64,000 nt of DNA from Patagioenas fasciata (taxonomy: Eukaryota > Chordata > Aves > Columbiformes > Columbidae), in contig NC_092520.1 of NCBI RefSeq assembly GCF_037038585.1, positions 124,466,001 through 124,530,000 of the forward strand, written 5' to 3'. Shown piece by piece: positions 34,597 to 49,447 of the stretch. Below the pieces are notes generated by a model, which saw only the letters and a program-made list of their open reading frames with translations, was not told the DNA's origin and searched no databases. Numbering within the stretch: position 1 is the stretch's first letter; each line of letters starts with the position of its first letter. The position numbers and the translations under genes are program-made.

Positions 34597-36665
34597 GGGA
34601 AGATATATATTCTTCATCCTTCATGCCTTTTCAGTGTTTATAAATATGCTTAAAAATTACTTACTAGATTGAAAAAGCTCAAATTTCTTTGGGGGTATGG
34701 TTCTCATAGTAGCAGGTGTTTTACAGTCCACTGGGCAGAACAAGGGGCAATCCCTCCTCGATTTCCCTGTATTCAAACTCTGCTTCCTGATTACATGCAC
34801 ATTCAGTCTTTGAGAAGGAAGAATTCTACATGCTTCATAAATCTTGAATTAGCTGCTGTACTGGAGGGGCTTTTTTATTACTGTTAGAAAGCTCACAACA
34901 AAGCTGTCAGCAATAGTGCAGGCCACAAAAATATTTCTTGTTATAAAAGAGGCAGGAGAAATCTAGAGGAATGACTGGTAATAATTCTGAGCTGTGACTG
35001 TAAATTGCTCATTTCATTACACAGAGTTGAATATTGTACTGACTAGCTGAGACCTCACAAACCACCCATAGAATTTGCAGAGAAAAATGGGCAACGGGAT
35101 TCTCACCAGTGATTACCCACTTACTTCAGATTCAGGGGCGTGTGTTTATGTGTGTCTAAATATAAGGAAAAATAAGTATGAAAACATATATATATATTTG
35201 TATTTTTTATAAACTTACACTGCTGGGCTTCCACAAGAATCTTGTTAATGCATGCATGGCTCTCCTGACTGCATTCAGATGTCAGATTCAAAGCTAAAAA
35301 CCTAGCAGGTATAAATTAATTCACCACAATTCATGCCCTACCATGTCTTATTTATTAATTATCACAATACAGTAAGAAAGACAAATTGTTGAAATGTGGG
35401 AGAATAGTAATTTGTTCTATGAAAAATATGAATTGTCTTTTCATAACAAATTTGCTTGTAAGTATTTTCAATGACTTGTACAGGTATACAAACACATGCA
35501 CACACAGATCCTCTGATACACAGCTGAGAAAGCTGGCAAACAGAGAGCAAAAGATGCTTCAGCATTAAACATGGGAAAGAAACCTAGAATCTGTGAAATG
35601 GTAGAAAACAGAATATTTAGTCCATAAAGAAAGAGATATAGAAGTCAAAGATGGTGACATGTTTATGCAGAAACAGAAAAATCTGTTTCAAATAGGAAGA
35701 AGTCTGAAAAAGGCACCTGACCTCTTGTGATACATTCAAGCAAAGACACAAAGAATTTGATTCCTTATTGTTTTTGGGGGTGATTTAGCAGCGACATCTT
35801 CAAAACCTCAACACTGTGTTATTAAAGAGTGAGGCTTCGTGGTTCATTCTCATTTTGCAATGGTTCTGCTATAAAATAGCCTACTGTCCAAAATGTAACC
35901 TCGCAGGGTACACAAATAGGAAAGCAGGAAAGAGGTAGTGCTACAAAAGTCTAACTAGTATTGAACAGGTACTGATAAGGCATGGGGTAGCACTGAGAAC
36001 CCTAACAGTGCCAAAGTCAGCAAGAAAAGAAACAGTTCAGGACTCAGACAGTAGCTACCAAATTAAGAACCACAAAACCCAAAGGAAATTAACTGCAAAA
36101 AGTTGCTATGACCAGCAGAAAGCTGAGTGTGGCAAAGAATCAACAAGGAATATCCACAGTGTAGAACCAGAAGTGATCAGAGGTGAGAATACACTGTCAC
36201 ACTGTCACAAATGAAAAACGATGAACCTATTAGTTTCACTTGGGAGATACCTGCAATCCTGAAAGCAGATAGGAGAAGACACAATGAGCAGTCTGAGAAG
36301 CAGTTGTTCAACAGAGAAAAAGAAAGTGCAACAATTTGTGATTTTGAACCTGGAACAAAATGTTAGAGGATGAGGGGCTGTAGAACACTGTATCTTTGTC
36401 CATTTTTCAAACACCTATGACATGCAGATTTTGGGAAGCTTCCGCACAAAGCTTATCTTTAAATAATGTTTAAAGCAATGCAGGGAGCTAAAAATTTTAA
36501 GTCATAAAATACGTAAAATAGGAAAATGAAAAACAAGTTTGCTCTTCTTTGGCAGTTTTTCCCTTTAATTTTTTCCCAATGGCACAACTCTCTCACTCAC
36601 ATGAGGTGGGACACAGAGAACTTCTTCACTTCATTTTCTGCCAAAATTCCCGTTGCCCACACAGG

Positions 36666-36683
36666 AAAAAAAAAAAAAAAAAA
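36666..36683. repeat. Poly-A run, 18 bases
   Basis: Uninterrupted A homopolymer. Confidence 0.9.
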
Positions 36684-39600
36684 GTTAGAACTCAAATTAA
36701 ACAAGATTATTTACCAGTAAAGTGGCATTGAAGTACTGAATGCTAATCAGCATAGGGATCATCCTGTGGATTCTTTAAAAAGAGAAATTCAGACCTGAAA
36801 TGTTTTTAAGAGTTTTCTGTGGATGCCATAAATACAAAGACGTGATGAATAATTGTCAGGCACACGAGACAACAGCCTGTTCCCTCATACTTCCTCACCA
36901 CAACCACTCTCTTTTCTCCCATTTGAAGTAGATCCAGAAGTGATGGATTTGTATTCAAGTAGCGACCAGTCCTGAGGACCAGCAACTGTCTCAACTGCAT
37001 GGTCACCTGAGTCCATGGCTTAAAAGGCTTCGGTTCTCAAGGGACAAGACAACCTATGGCTGCTGAAAAGAGAAATTATTTTAACTCTACACATGATCAG
37101 TTGAGAGTGAGCTATAGCATTTCAGACTAAAAGGGACCACTAGGATTACATTATCCAGTGTGCTTAGTAACGTGTCACAAAAATACAATAAGTTTCTCAT
37201 CACATCATTTTACAATTAATTGCAACTGTCACAAACAGAAAGGCATGTACCTCTTAAGTTTTACTTGGGAAATAACCTGCAAATATTTAAGTAGATTTGA
37301 GAAGACACATCATGATATATTTAAAGACAGATTGTTCTCAGGTACCTCAAAGCACGGCAACTTACATACAGGTAGTTATTAGGATTCCAGCCCTTGGGAA
37401 GGGAAAGATGTTACTCTGTCTTGTATACGTGATTATAAAATCACTTGCCTCAATTCACTAAGAAGATTGGGTCTCACAAAAAACCTAAAACTATTTAAAC
37501 CACCACAGTGTCTTTAAACACAGGAATCAGACCTGCGGTCTGTGTCCCCACAGAAAGCCACCCACTGGCCCTGGGGACAGGGACCTGCAGTCTCCTTGAT
37601 AATCCCCCAGACCCTGCCACTAGCTTTCAAACACTGAAAAACAAAGACTGTGACAGAGATTCTGGAACCGAAAATGATGCAACCTTACCCAGACTTTTAA
37701 AGCAAGTGGAGATTTGTTTATTGGGATGGTCCACGCACATAAGATACTCACTGCAAAACTTTACCAGAATCATTAGATTTTCAAATAGATGGAGCTATCT
37801 TATGGGCATTGCCCATTTTGTTTAAAAAAACCCATCATCTTAAGCTGGCTAGAGTACACATACACAAACTTCCATCCTAATAAATAAAATCTTAACTCCA
37901 CTGTCTGAGCAGGAGTCCTCTAAATCAAGGTCAGCATCAAAGATGAGAATCTCAGTGCTTCACATCTGTCCACAGCAACAGATTAAACACAAAGACAATA
38001 CAAACAATAACTAACAAAAAACCAAAACCACACATACACGCCACACTTGGGACTTAATTTACTGAAGCCAAACCATCCCCAGTCACACACTGCTTACAGG
38101 TAAGTTTGGGAAACTGCCTGCATTCTGTTGCCTGAACTAGAGCAAATTACGTGTTTCATAAATAACACTTCTCATCACATGAACATAGTTTCCTCATTAA
38201 CATTTCTGATTTTTTTTCCCCCTTTTTTAAACACTTTATAGACTTACACAGAACTAAAAATTAGGGTCAGGAAAACTTGCCAACAGTTCAGTGTGACGGC
38301 AGAAGGAGAACTCCAGAGGTGGAGGTCTGCTAGCACTGGGAAATCATGTGTCACCTGAATGAACTCAAGCGAACAGTAAATGCTTCAGATGCAAATTCAT
38401 GATGCTTATTCCCCTGCTTAAGTACAAGTATAATTACCTTACTAGCACAGTGGTAATGCTCTGTATATTATATGAGGAGTCATTTAAACCACTGTTCTCC
38501 AATTTGAGGTAACGTGGAACCACAAACATGATTAAAATCATGTAAGCAATGTCAGTTAATTTATGCAGGATCTAGAGACCACAAACAAAGCTTTTCTTTT
38601 TGGAAGTGGGGAATAATGACACATTCCTATTCTAGATGCAGCTATTTTCCAAGTCTGAGAAATTTTAAAAGGAGAATTTATTTTTTATTCTCTGGTACAT
38701 TTTTCATAAAATGAACAAGTAGAAGACCCCTAACAAATGGAATTTCCTTCCTCTGGAAATCACTGCTTCAAATTGAATCATTAAAAAGACTTTAACAGAA
38801 ACCATTATCAGTCTCACTCTGGCAGAAATGTGCTTACCATTGGTTTTAGTTATGCAGATAAATGATGGGTGCTGGCTCTGGAATTGAAAAGCTGATGACA
38901 AAGTGGCCTTGGTTATAACAATATAAAGGACGGTTACAGAACTGTTAGAATAACCATCTAAATAATTTTGGTAGATTACGACATTCACCATGACAGTGCG
39001 GAAACAAAAAGGTTGTACAGTGCAAGACAAACAAGACATCTTCAAGCTCTCTAAGGTAGCAAAAAATACTTCCAACTCATCTGTGACACAGAGGTGTTCA
39101 GCTTTGTATTTACACATACAATGTCAATACTTGTACCAGAATTTTTACATTTAAGTAGTCCCACTTCTCCTTTATCAGACAGTGCAGATTCATTCAAATG
39201 AAAATGATGCATATTTAGTTCAGCGACATTTCAGCAAAAAAATAAATACCAAATGACTTATATGCATTTACTCATCAACACGCAATGGAGATAGTGTTTC
39301 AATTCAGTAATATCAGCTCAAAGGTCAGTAGTGCTCTTCCAGCAAAGAAGTGGCAGAAGCCATTTCCTTCACAGAACTACTCTCACAAATACCATTCCTA
39401 CTTTATTTAAAGAGCCCATTTTCCACGTGCTTGCACAGATTTTCCCCATATTATTCAATATGCAATTGTATCAAAAGTAGCATGGAATATTTTTCCATCT
39501 CTAAACCTTAAAGGAAAAAAAATAAAATAACAGGGCAGATTTATTTCTGAACACCAGCCTTCTACCTTTCCGTCTGTTGTAGAAAATACGAATGGAAAGA

Positions 39601-42600
39601 TGAGGCAAAGAATCAGACATCTGGATGAGTGCATGTACACACAACTTATATGTATAGAGTATGAGCCTTGTCACCTGATTCATGGAAACAGAACCACACA
39701 TATAGCTACACATCAGCTGAACCTGAGATTGTGTTTGAGATGCAGGAAACACAGATCATTCCACAAAGCCAAGATACTTGTGTGAAAATTCTTAGCAGAC
39801 CTACTTAAAGACCAGATTTGCAAATTAAGCTACAAGTCCAAAGAAGTCCCTACATTTTTTCTTTTAAACTTGGTGCTTCCCTGGAAAATAACTTTTCCCT
39901 GACTCTTTTAGAGCCAATAAATGTGTATCCTTGAGCATTTTGCAATACACTGCAGAGATACGGTGTCATATGTCCTTTGCAACCTGTGCAATGTTAGTAG
40001 ACGTTGGCTCAAAGCAACATAAAAAAACAAATTGTGGTGGTATTTTTTTGTGAAGTTGTGCGTATGTGTGTGTGTTATTTTGAGGGGTTTTTTTTGGGTG
40101 GTTTTGAGGGTGGCTTTGATTGATCTCAGCAGGACAGCTCACATACCAAAGAGTGTTTTAAGGAGAGAAACATGCATCATTATGAATTTACAACTTCAGC
40201 TTCTATAGAGACATTTATAAACTGCTTGGGTGAGCTCCAGGAAGGACTACTCTCTCCTATACTATTTGAAAGAGTGTTCAGTTCTTCAAATCCTTATCTA
40301 GCACAGGCTTCCACCAAGCTATAGCGGAATCTGGTTATCAGCTACTCACATTAATTATAGTTTTCAAGAGCTAAATTCAATAACCAAGTTCTGACCTATG
40401 GTTCATAATAATCAACCTCATATTTGTGGTAAAGTGCACCAAGCCCAGCTGCTTGAAGCCAGAACCCAAGCTCTGCATCCAGGTAGGAACCTGTCAACAT
40501 CTTACAGATGGAGGTAATTTTTCCATTTTGAGAAAGACAGTCCTCTGCTATGAGCAGCAATTTCCACATAGATATTAATCTCTTGCCTTCTCTGGAGAGG
40601 TTACTTTCATCTTACAGTTTCAGTGACTGGCCCTTGATGTCAGTCTGTTTAACTTAACAGTTATCAATGCAAAACGTAATTTATTTCAGGGAAAAAAAAT
40701 TAAACTGCTAGAAAATGGGCAAATAAAACAAGAAAGGATGCTCAATATTTGTGCAATACAGACCATAAGAGATTTTGAGAGAGTAATATTCATCATGCAA
40801 CAGTAGTAACAACAACAAAACTGTGGTTCTCTATCAGATGAAAGGGAAACATGACCATGCAGCAGCTACAGCAGTGACAACAGGACATACAGCAAATGCA
40901 GGCAGTAAATTAGCTCTCTCAGATTTATGGGTTCTTAAAATAATCTATTAGAATACATTTGAAGCAGGAAGGCAGTATCGCTTAGTGGAGGTGGAATAAA
41001 ATTAGTAAGCACACACATTCCTTGGTCAGCATTAAATATATACGTGTAAATCTTTACATAAGTCTATGGCACTAAAAAAGCTCAAATTATCTTAAAGAAA
41101 TATATCCATTTTTTTTAGAGTGGGAAACACATAAGAACCCTTCTTTTCTTAAACAATACTAATGAAAGATTGACAGTTACAATGTGCAATTTAGAAGGGA
41201 AGAACACAGAAGATTTATAACCCATTCAAGTCTGGCTGTTCAGACGAATACTGAAGTAAAATTAGTATTTTTAAAAAGAAATGGACTATAAATGTATTAA
41301 CAAATGCTATCCTTAAGTAGAAATATCTGCGATTAATGTAATAGAACACAAGGTGTCCATTAATTTCGAGTTGGCACAGTTATTTGATATCCCCAACATA
41401 TGGAAACAATTTCTTTACAACATTCGAACAGCAGATTTTCATCAGGATCACTGCATGGATGGACTCCAGTATTACCATCTACATTCTACACCGTTCAGAG
41501 AAGTCACCACCGTATTTCCACAGCTGAAAAAGCTCAAGATGATGAAAGAAATGGGTAGTTAACTCAAATATTGTGCCATTGTCAACTCCATGTCACCAAG
41601 ACAACAATGGTGTAGAAAACTGTGGTGAGCAGATGATTAGTGTGTTAAAACACTGCTCTGCAATTATCGATATTGTTGATCTTTTAAGACTGTTTTTGAT
41701 ATAAAATTTTCATTAGTTTTTTTTTGTTGTTGTTTATGTTTGCTTTGCAGAAAACATAACACAATAGTGCATATAAATAAACCTTGGGTTGCCTATCTTA
41801 CTTACAAAGAAGACTTAAAAAGCTCATGTTCTAGATATAACACAAACCAAAAAATCAAAACTAGCCACCCATCTCAGGAAAACTCTAACCATTCTCACCC
41901 TACTCTCCTCTCACAAAAAAAACTGAGTTGAAGAAAACACTACTATCACTGTATACTGCTGTTTGTCTACACTTTTTTATTTTATTGGCTATCTGAAGTA
42001 ATTCATCATATAAGCTCAGTGAAATCTATTGCTTTGTGGATGCCTCTTACTGTAACTGGATGAAACTCACCAAAACCTTCAACTCTTCGGCTTCCATTTG
42101 CACACTGAAGCAACTGGACAAATATTTAAAGCACTCAGTCCACTGTACACACATCAAAGCAGAGCTCTAGAAATTCAGCAACATTAACTATTCCCAAATA
42201 AATATGAGTCCTTAGCTTGTCTGGGAAGTTACCACTTAAGAAGAAAAAACCCAACACTGACAAGGCAAGAAGTTCTTACACTCAAAGGTGTATTTAATGT
42301 TGAGGAAACTGAGAATGTCCAGATCTGTTATACACCTATTTACCAAAAATAAAGACTAATATTCCCTTGTTTTCAAAAAGAAAGACCAGGATATATCAGG
42401 CAGCTGGTCATTTAAGATCAGCTGGGACATAGCATGTAACCAACCATGACCCTTCAATGCAGCATCAAATGGAGGAATTTACTTCCAGGTCAGAGGGGCA
42501 GGTTTTCCAGAAATCACAATCTGTCTCAGCTCTACTGTTCTCTGAATCAGTAACTTACACTCCATATGCACTTGGTGAAAGCATTCCCAAAGCTGTCACG

Positions 42601-42728
42601 CTTACTTGAAATTAAGTTTCTTTAATACAGCACCACTGAAGCCTGTATTTCCTATGAGCAAGTAACATTATTCAGACGAAAATGGGGAAGGAGAAGGAAT
42701 CACAAGGTTTTCAGAACTGGCACTAATT

Positions 42729-43225
42729 CATAGAATCATAAAATAATTTGAGTTGGAAGGGAACTTTCCAAAGGTCATCTAGTCCAATCCCCCTGCAATG
42801 AGCAGGGACATCTTCAACTAGATCAGGTTGCTCAGAGCCCCATCCAGCCTGGCCTGGAATGTCTCCAGGGATGGGGTATCTGCCAACTCTCTGGGCAACC
42901 TGTGCCAGTGTTTCATCAACCTCATGGCAAAAAATATCTTCCTAATATCTAGTCTGAATCTGCTTTTAGTTTAAAACCAGTATCCCTTGTCCTATCACGA
43001 CAGGTCCTGTTAAAAGCTCTGTCCCCATCTTTTCTATAGGCCCCTTTTAAGCACTGAAAGGCCACAATAAGGTCTCCCCAGAGCTTTCTCTTCTCCAGGC
43101 TGAACAACTCTCTCAGCCTGTCCTCACAGCAGAGCTGTTCCAGCCCTCTGATCATTTTGGTGGCCTCCTCTGGACCCTCTCCAACAGGTCCATGTCTTTC
43201 CTGTGCTGAGGGCTTCAGTGCTCCT
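42729..43225 (-). mobile_element. CR1 LINE 3' portion, antisense
   Basis: The plus strand reads as reverse CR1: CATAGAATCATAAAATAATT, GGAAGGGAAC, GGTCATCTAGTCCAATCCCC, GCAATGAGCAGGGACATCTT, CAGGTTGCTCAGAGCCCC, GGCCCCTTTTAAGCACTGAA, CAGCCTGTCCTCACAGCAGA, and finally CAACAGGTCCATGTC. The element is on the minus strand, about 500 bases, with an intact 3' end and truncated 5' end. It is longer and better preserved than the copy at 23.65 kb and belongs to the same type. Remaining frames are broken. Confidence 0.93.
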
Positions 43226-44289
43226 TGTATAGTATTGTGCTTTTCACAGGCACAATTTCTGCTGATAATCTATCATACCTCATTCATTTACAGAGCTGTT
43301 CTGACAGGAACAGTGTTTAAGATGAGGGAGGAACTGTCTCATCATAGGATCCAATTACACAAACAATTCGACGTAACTGATGCAGCATTTAAGGCTATGA
43401 TATTCTTCTGTTCCCCAAAATGCATTTAGTTACATATGCATGCTTACTTGCCACTGACAGTAAATGTTCATCAATCTAGAAGAATCCTCTGCCTTTAGAG
43501 CTTTGCTTCTGAAGCAGCCTTCATTCAGAGATCTCAGAATAGATGCACTTTGAATTCATACTACCTTCGCCAATGGCAGACCAAAATCATGTATTTTAAT
43601 ATACAACCACAAAATAGTTCAATACAATTAAAAGCAACTTTCTTATTGAGAAACTTCCTGAAATAATAGAAGCTTTCCCATGGTTAATTATCTAACCACC
43701 TTCTACTGCAAGCTCTGTATTCCTTAGCAAGCAAATGTGGTTTCTAAAACTTGCTTTACATCAGCTTTAATCTAAACCAGTACATGTAATGGGAAAAAAA
43801 AAAAAAAAAAAGTATTTAGTAAGTATTTCCAAAATACGTGAAATGAAATACCTGAAATCAGGAGTTCCAAAATCCTTCAAATTCAAAAACTTCTCAAGGA
43901 AAGCTAGCTTCACATATATGCCTGCATATCTATTTTTATTCTAAGGAGGTGAAGCACAAGCAATGGAGCTATATATTGTCTCAAGGCCTTTAACCTGTTG
44001 GTTAAGTAAATCTCAAAGATATTGAAAGTTCTACGAAATCAATGCAAATCAGGTAGTGTGGTCCAAAATTACATGAGTTAGGTGTCAACCACAGGCTCAT
44101 TCTCTGTCCCTCCAGGCAGCTGGCCACCCAGCACAGGCACTGCTTGGCCAAGCTGCTTGCCTGTGGCATGGAACAGACTGTAGCTGCTGCTGCCCTGCCA
44201 ACAGTCAAGGGAAGGAGCAGATGATACAGAAAAGGAAGCAAGAAATTCAGGAGAGGGAGGAAAGTGCCACAGCCATGGCACTGGGGACA
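43226..44289. other. Non-coding stretch between two CR1 copies
   Basis: No gene seen. It includes an 18-base A run (43794-43811). The 44085-44290 part is GC-richer and may be further CR1-related or other repeat sequence that I cannot place. Confidence 0.55.
43794..43811. repeat. Poly-A run, 18 bases
   Basis: Uninterrupted A homopolymer. Confidence 0.9.
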
Positions 44290-44652
44290 GTACAGCCTGG
44301 AGAAGTCTGAGAGGGGATCTCATCAATGTTTATAAGTATCTCAAGGGTGGGTGTCAAGAGGATGGGACCAGACTCCTCTCAGTGGTGCCCAGTGATAGGA
44401 TGAGGTGCAGTGGGCAGAGACTGAAGCACAGAAGGTTCCATCTGAATATGAGAAGAAACTTCTTCACTTTGAGGGTGCCAGAGCACTGGAACAGGCTGCC
44501 CAGAGAGGTTGTGGAGTCTCCTTCCCTGGGGACATTCAAAACCTGCCTGGACAAATTCTTGTGCGATCTGCTCTGAGTGAACCTGCTTTAGCAGATGGTT
44601 GGACTAGGCAATCTCCAGAGGTCCCTTCCAACCTCAGCCATTCTGTGATTCA
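44290..44652 (+). mobile_element. CR1 LINE 3' portion with partial ORF2 tail, sense
   Basis: Sense-strand CR1 from AGCCTGGAGAAGTCTGAGAG to the terminal CCCTTCCAACCTCAGCCATT and CTGTGATTC. A 64-codon plus-strand frame (44382-44576) carries the ORF2 C-terminal wording [14 protein letters not shown] and [13 protein letters not shown], nearly the same as the copy at 25.3 kb. The 3' end is present, unlike that copy. 5'-truncated and immobile. Confidence 0.93.
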
Positions 44653-46512
44653 CTATCTGTAATTTTGTGGCAATCAGGCTGCAATAGGTCAGCTGGTTGC
44701 TGTCAACAGACCATGAGAAAGCTTTACTTACAGAGTATATCCTGTTAGACAGTTGCCATACTTCAAAAAAGAGTAACTTTAAAAAAATTTCCTTTCGCTT
44801 CAGGATGATTTGAAGGCACATCTGGTACAAAATACAAAGATGGCACTGAACAATCTGAAAAATGTTTGCACTATAAGGACAGAAGGTTTTTTAATGCTCA
44901 GTTTAATAGTTATATTTCTAAAAAACGTGACATGAAGGAAAAAGTTCCTACAAAACACACGACTACATGGCTACAGTAGAAGTCATCACATAATTTTTGA
45001 TGGTCCAAAAATTTCAAAGAAAAGTAATCCTAGCAAGAAATCTGTGCTACGGAGTTGACATTATGATGTTTAATTTATATAAATGCTATTTTGAACTAAT
45101 CATATCATAAATCCCTGTAAGAGGGAGTGCTACAACTGAATGTATTTGTATTTGAAATCTGCATATTTCACATGTGCTCACACAAACACACCCATATATA
45201 CAGTGATACAATCCATGCACAACCTACTTCACTTAATAAACATTTACACATTGGTTTTCTTTTCACATTTCCTGTGGAACTAGACCACACCTACCAAAGA
45301 CTGTTAAAATCCAACACTCATGCAAAATTTTCTTTTAGAGAGTTCTGTACTATTCCAGTCATAGCGCATTTAGATACCAGTTAATCTTCACAAAGGTTTG
45401 AGTAATGTTACCCTGTTTTTCTTTTCATGTACAAAAGTAGGGAGAAATGAAGAATAAAACTACTAAGGTTTGACACAAACATTAGGTATAAAACAAACTC
45501 AAGCCACAAGAACTTAGCACTAAATCTGTGCTACCAAAAAGTATTTCAACAATGTCCTTAGCATTTAGGTACTATGTAAATCTAGCTACAACTGTCTAAT
45601 GCTGTACATCACATTCCATCTGTGACCAGATGGAAACATCTTGCTTTAATATATAATTTAGTGCCAAAAGTAATACAGAACTCAATTCTTTAAAACTGCA
45701 CTCAACTTTTTTAAAGTCAGAAATAATCTGATTTTATAACTCAAATCTGCATTTTGACACACTGTTTAGTATTTGCAAAATACGAATAGCAATAGAAACA
45801 CTGTAAGCAATTACTTTTCTAAGAGTTTTGCTTCAGCCTGAGAGAAGAATCAGCCTCATTCACAGACAGGGATATAACAATTTTATCCTGGGGCAACTGT
45901 AACATGTTCACCTGATTCCTTGTTCTGGAATTTCCTAACCTTATCTCTACACCTCTAACATGAACACCTTTCCTTTTCATAACGCACTCTAACACATACA
46001 AAGCTGTCTGCGTACAGAGCCAAATTTACCCTAGCTTCATCCAGACTGTAGGTTTCGAATATTCAGCTCTGCCATTTCAACTAGCGGAGTGAACATTACA
46101 AAATAGTTTTTGTGCAGCAAGAAAAAATATGAAGGCTCAGGTTTAATAGTCAGTTTACTCAGCAAGAAAGTTCAACCCTTCTGTCACATTCCTCTTTCAC
46201 TGTCTTCAGCCCACTCAATCTTCAATTAGCCCCTCATTCCCACATGGTTGAGGAAAAAAAAAATGCTCAGTGCACACACAATCTTATTTGGTCATAGGAG
46301 CTTAACCTGGCTATGAACACTGAGATCAACAGTTTCAGAAGCACATAGCAGTGCAAAACCTTGTTTCCATTCTCTCCATTCATTCCACAAAGAATAAAAC
46401 TGGGGGAAAAACACCTATATTAAAAACAATTGAAATCAGAATTATCACAATATGAAGTATTTTTAAAAAACCTTGAAGGTAGGAAATATAATGTTTCATT
46501 CTTCATATATGT

Positions 46513-46530
46513 ATATATCATATGATATAT
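46513..46530. repeat. 18-bp perfect palindrome
   Basis: ATATATCATATGATATAT equals its own reverse complement and lies in a TA-rich patch. Probably a simple-repeat by-product. Confidence 0.85.
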
Positions 46531-49251
46531 CCTATCATCTATCTCTAAATGCACTTTGAACACTCAGTCCTACAAGCTCATACATGCTTGATTGTTATAA
46601 AGCCATCAGATTAGTGATAGCAGGGAAAGACAATGTGAGAAATTTACCAGCGTGTACTGAAACAAATGTGAGGTTACACACACAGTGCCCACTTATTCCT
46701 TCAGGCATGTTTCTTTAATTATATGATTACATACCTTATTCTTGGAGGATGCATTCAATTTGACACTTAAATATCAGGTAGCAGAAAACAATACAGGTAA
46801 TTATCATTTTAATAATCATTCTTCAAGTGATTAGCTTATACTTAATGAAAGTATTCCTGTGAATCTTTTCCAGACTCTGATTTCATTCACAACACATGGT
46901 CTGTTGTGCCCAGTAAGGGTTCAAATGATCTCTTTATTATACAGGCATCCTTTTGGACTGACTCCACATTTTCAACACAGCACCTAATTTCAGTCAAAAG
47001 TAAGGCATCTCCCTGCAGAAACCTACAGGTGATTTGTCTTTATTCCAACTTCATTCACATAACAAAAATACTGCTCAAAAATAAATTACTGATAACGCAA
47101 CAGAATGTAGTCGAGAGATCGATTTAGAGGATGGATCCATCTGTATTAGAGCAAAGCACCATCAGATAACAGTTCTCTGAATTTTCTTAAGGATCTCATA
47201 TACTGATAAGAACTCCATTCACTTCTGCCGACAATTCTGCTCAAGCCACAGAGTGGAGAAACAAGGCTGAAGCAGACAGGTACCTAGAAATGTTTTTTCC
47301 TGACTTGACTTCTATGGTCTACCAATGGGTGTTCTATGTCCTTTTCTAAAGCAAATATAAATAATCTGTAACAACCACTACTCCTGATTTACTTCATTTT
47401 GGTATAGCTACCATTTTACCTTACAGAAAAGACCTATGAACATAGTCAACCAAGTAGGATGAACAACTTGTGTTCATTTTCCACGGTGTACAGAATTATC
47501 ACATAGATGATTTATTACGGGTACAATAATTAATATAAAGTCGTCAGTCTAAATTAAACTAAGTCAAATTGATACTTCAATAACTAACACTCTCCCGTCA
47601 AATTGCAACAGGACAACAACAACTAAGTTCAAAGCAATTAATTATATTAACCTGTTAATTTCTTGTTTAAGGATGGAAAAATATATTAGTGTGTTTTTCT
47701 GGTCCCTGAACAGCATTTCACAATGAAATTAAACTATACATTAGCATAGTTTGACAGATTCATTATTTAAATTGACGCCAACCCTGGAATGTGGACACTT
47801 AATCTAGTACACAGGAACACGTTCCACAGTCAGAAAATACTAATTGGTAAAACCTGACTAAACACGCTTTCAAAGAAGTAGTATGAAGAAAGACATGTGT
47901 AGTTAGCACTTTTACATCTCCAAAATAATGAAACTAATAACAAAAGATTTCATCCCTCTGGGAAACAGACAACTGTACTTTTCTTTGACCACTTTATTTC
48001 TCAACTACCAGGCAAGCAATCATCTACCTCTTCTCTGGAGAGATGATTCCACAGCACCTCCCTCTCAGGTCAGGTCCAGCTCTCATTTGCACAGCTGTAA
48101 AACTCCCCTGGCAGCTGTGAGCCAGGGATGGATCACCCCATGTGGGAAGCCTTCCTCAAGAGGACCGATTCCATCCATATCTTTGGGATTGGACCCACAC
48201 TGGCAGCTAAGGTTGAAGACACTGGCAACAACACACAACATCACACTAATTATGGCTGTAACACACAGTTTCATCACAAAGAAGAATATGCATGTCTTAG
48301 AAACCTCTTCTCTGTTCAGTACTAGCTTTATCAATATAATAAAAATAAGTTTATGTGAGTATTACTAATTAGAGAACCACATATTCCAAAGCAAAAAACC
48401 CCGAACTCACAGAATCCAAACCTCTGCTTCATTTTTTCCACAAATAAGGCATTATAGAAATGGCATACTAAGTCTCCCTCTATTAAAACAGATTCTAAAC
48501 ATTATTTTTCTGACAAAAGGCACCATGCCAAAAAACAGTGACAAACTCCAGGGTGTTATTTTCAATAGGAAAATAACAGTCACCAAGCCATTCACAACAG
48601 AGGTGTGAATTCACTTTTTGGGCCAGATATACAAGGATTTGCTCATCTGAGTCTATGCTTCACATGATCCACTGAACTGCAGACAAGTGTGGGCATTTGT
48701 GCACACAGCTAAATTTTGCTTAGAAAAAAGGTTTCACAGTATAGAAATAAAAATAGATTATACATTTAATTCTAAGTCTTGACTTTTGCAGAAGTTACCT
48801 TTTTTTTTTTTCATCTGAGAAAGGTTAAAATACCTTACAGGTATTGATATTATAATATGCATAAAATTATCATCTGTTTGGCCTATGACATTGTATGCCT
48901 CATACTGTTATATATTTATTTATAAATTTATATCTGTATTCCACAAAATGTTCTAGTGGACATTTTAATTACTGATAAAAATATTGAATCACTTTTTAAT
49001 CTTCCTAAGCTCTTGGCCTGCGTGATACCTTCTTGCAATGAATTCCACGGGTTAATTATGTGCTACATAAAGCCATATTTGCAAGTGTCAAATTCATGTG
49101 TTTTACTTGAAATTAATTTCAAGTTAACACTGCATGCACCTTTCCCCCCACAATTAATGACAGCAACTTTTATTAGTTACCTGCTATCTGCTTTCTCTTT
49201 GGACTCAAAACATCTCAGTTTCTTGAGGATTTCTTGATATTACTTTCATAT

Positions 49252-49271
49252 TCAGCTACCTTCAATGTTAT
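49252..49271 (-). other. Candidate terminal coding exon, short
   Basis: On the minus strand a strong acceptor (TTATTTATTTTCTGCAG) precedes ATAACATTGAAGG. If entered after the 50307-50349 segment, whose last base leaves phase 1, the frame reads D-N-I-E-G-S and then TGA at 49252-49254. In another phase the same sequence is open for 18 codons. Recognition is nil and the coding part is too short to judge on its own. Confidence 0.18.
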
Positions 49272-49447
49272 CTGCAGAAAATAAATAAGAACTTTTAGAT
49301 GTGTTGACCACCTTCTTAATTACAGAAGTGTGTTATCATTTTGTTTAATAATGAAAAGTAAAATTCAATATGGGAAAGAAAAAAATATGTGTAAAGGAAC
49401 CTTTTAAAAAGCTGGAATCAGAACTTGGTCTAACCTTTATCCCACAG

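Larger units (their letters stand above)
30340..42728. other. Long non-coding stretch
   Basis: About 12 kb of AT-rich DNA with no recognised gene. Visible structure: a 13-bp GC-rich hairpin (30697-30740), a 10-bp palindrome (33681-33701), A runs at 34580-34596 and 36666-36683, and a possible very old CR1-like scrap near 37121-37190 that I did not accept. Frames up to 137 codons (38704-39117, minus) have no recognisable features. Confidence 0.6.

Noticed and set aside
37121-37190. AAAGGGACCACTAGGATTACATTATCCAG-like wording suggesting an ancient CR1
   Set aside because: Only a short, poorly matching core; cannot be told from chance without an alignment.
38704-39117. 137-codon minus-strand frame
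   Set aside because: No recognisable motif; within chance length.
44730-44768. Perfect GTAAGT donor with an acceptor-like site about 30 bases upstream (minus strand)
   Set aside because: Too short to judge as an exon; micro-exon calls need transcript evidence.
47928-48368. 146-codon plus-strand frame with overlapping frames on both strands near 48.1-48.3 kb
   Set aside because: Open on several frames at once, which points to composition. No domain and no convincing splice sites.
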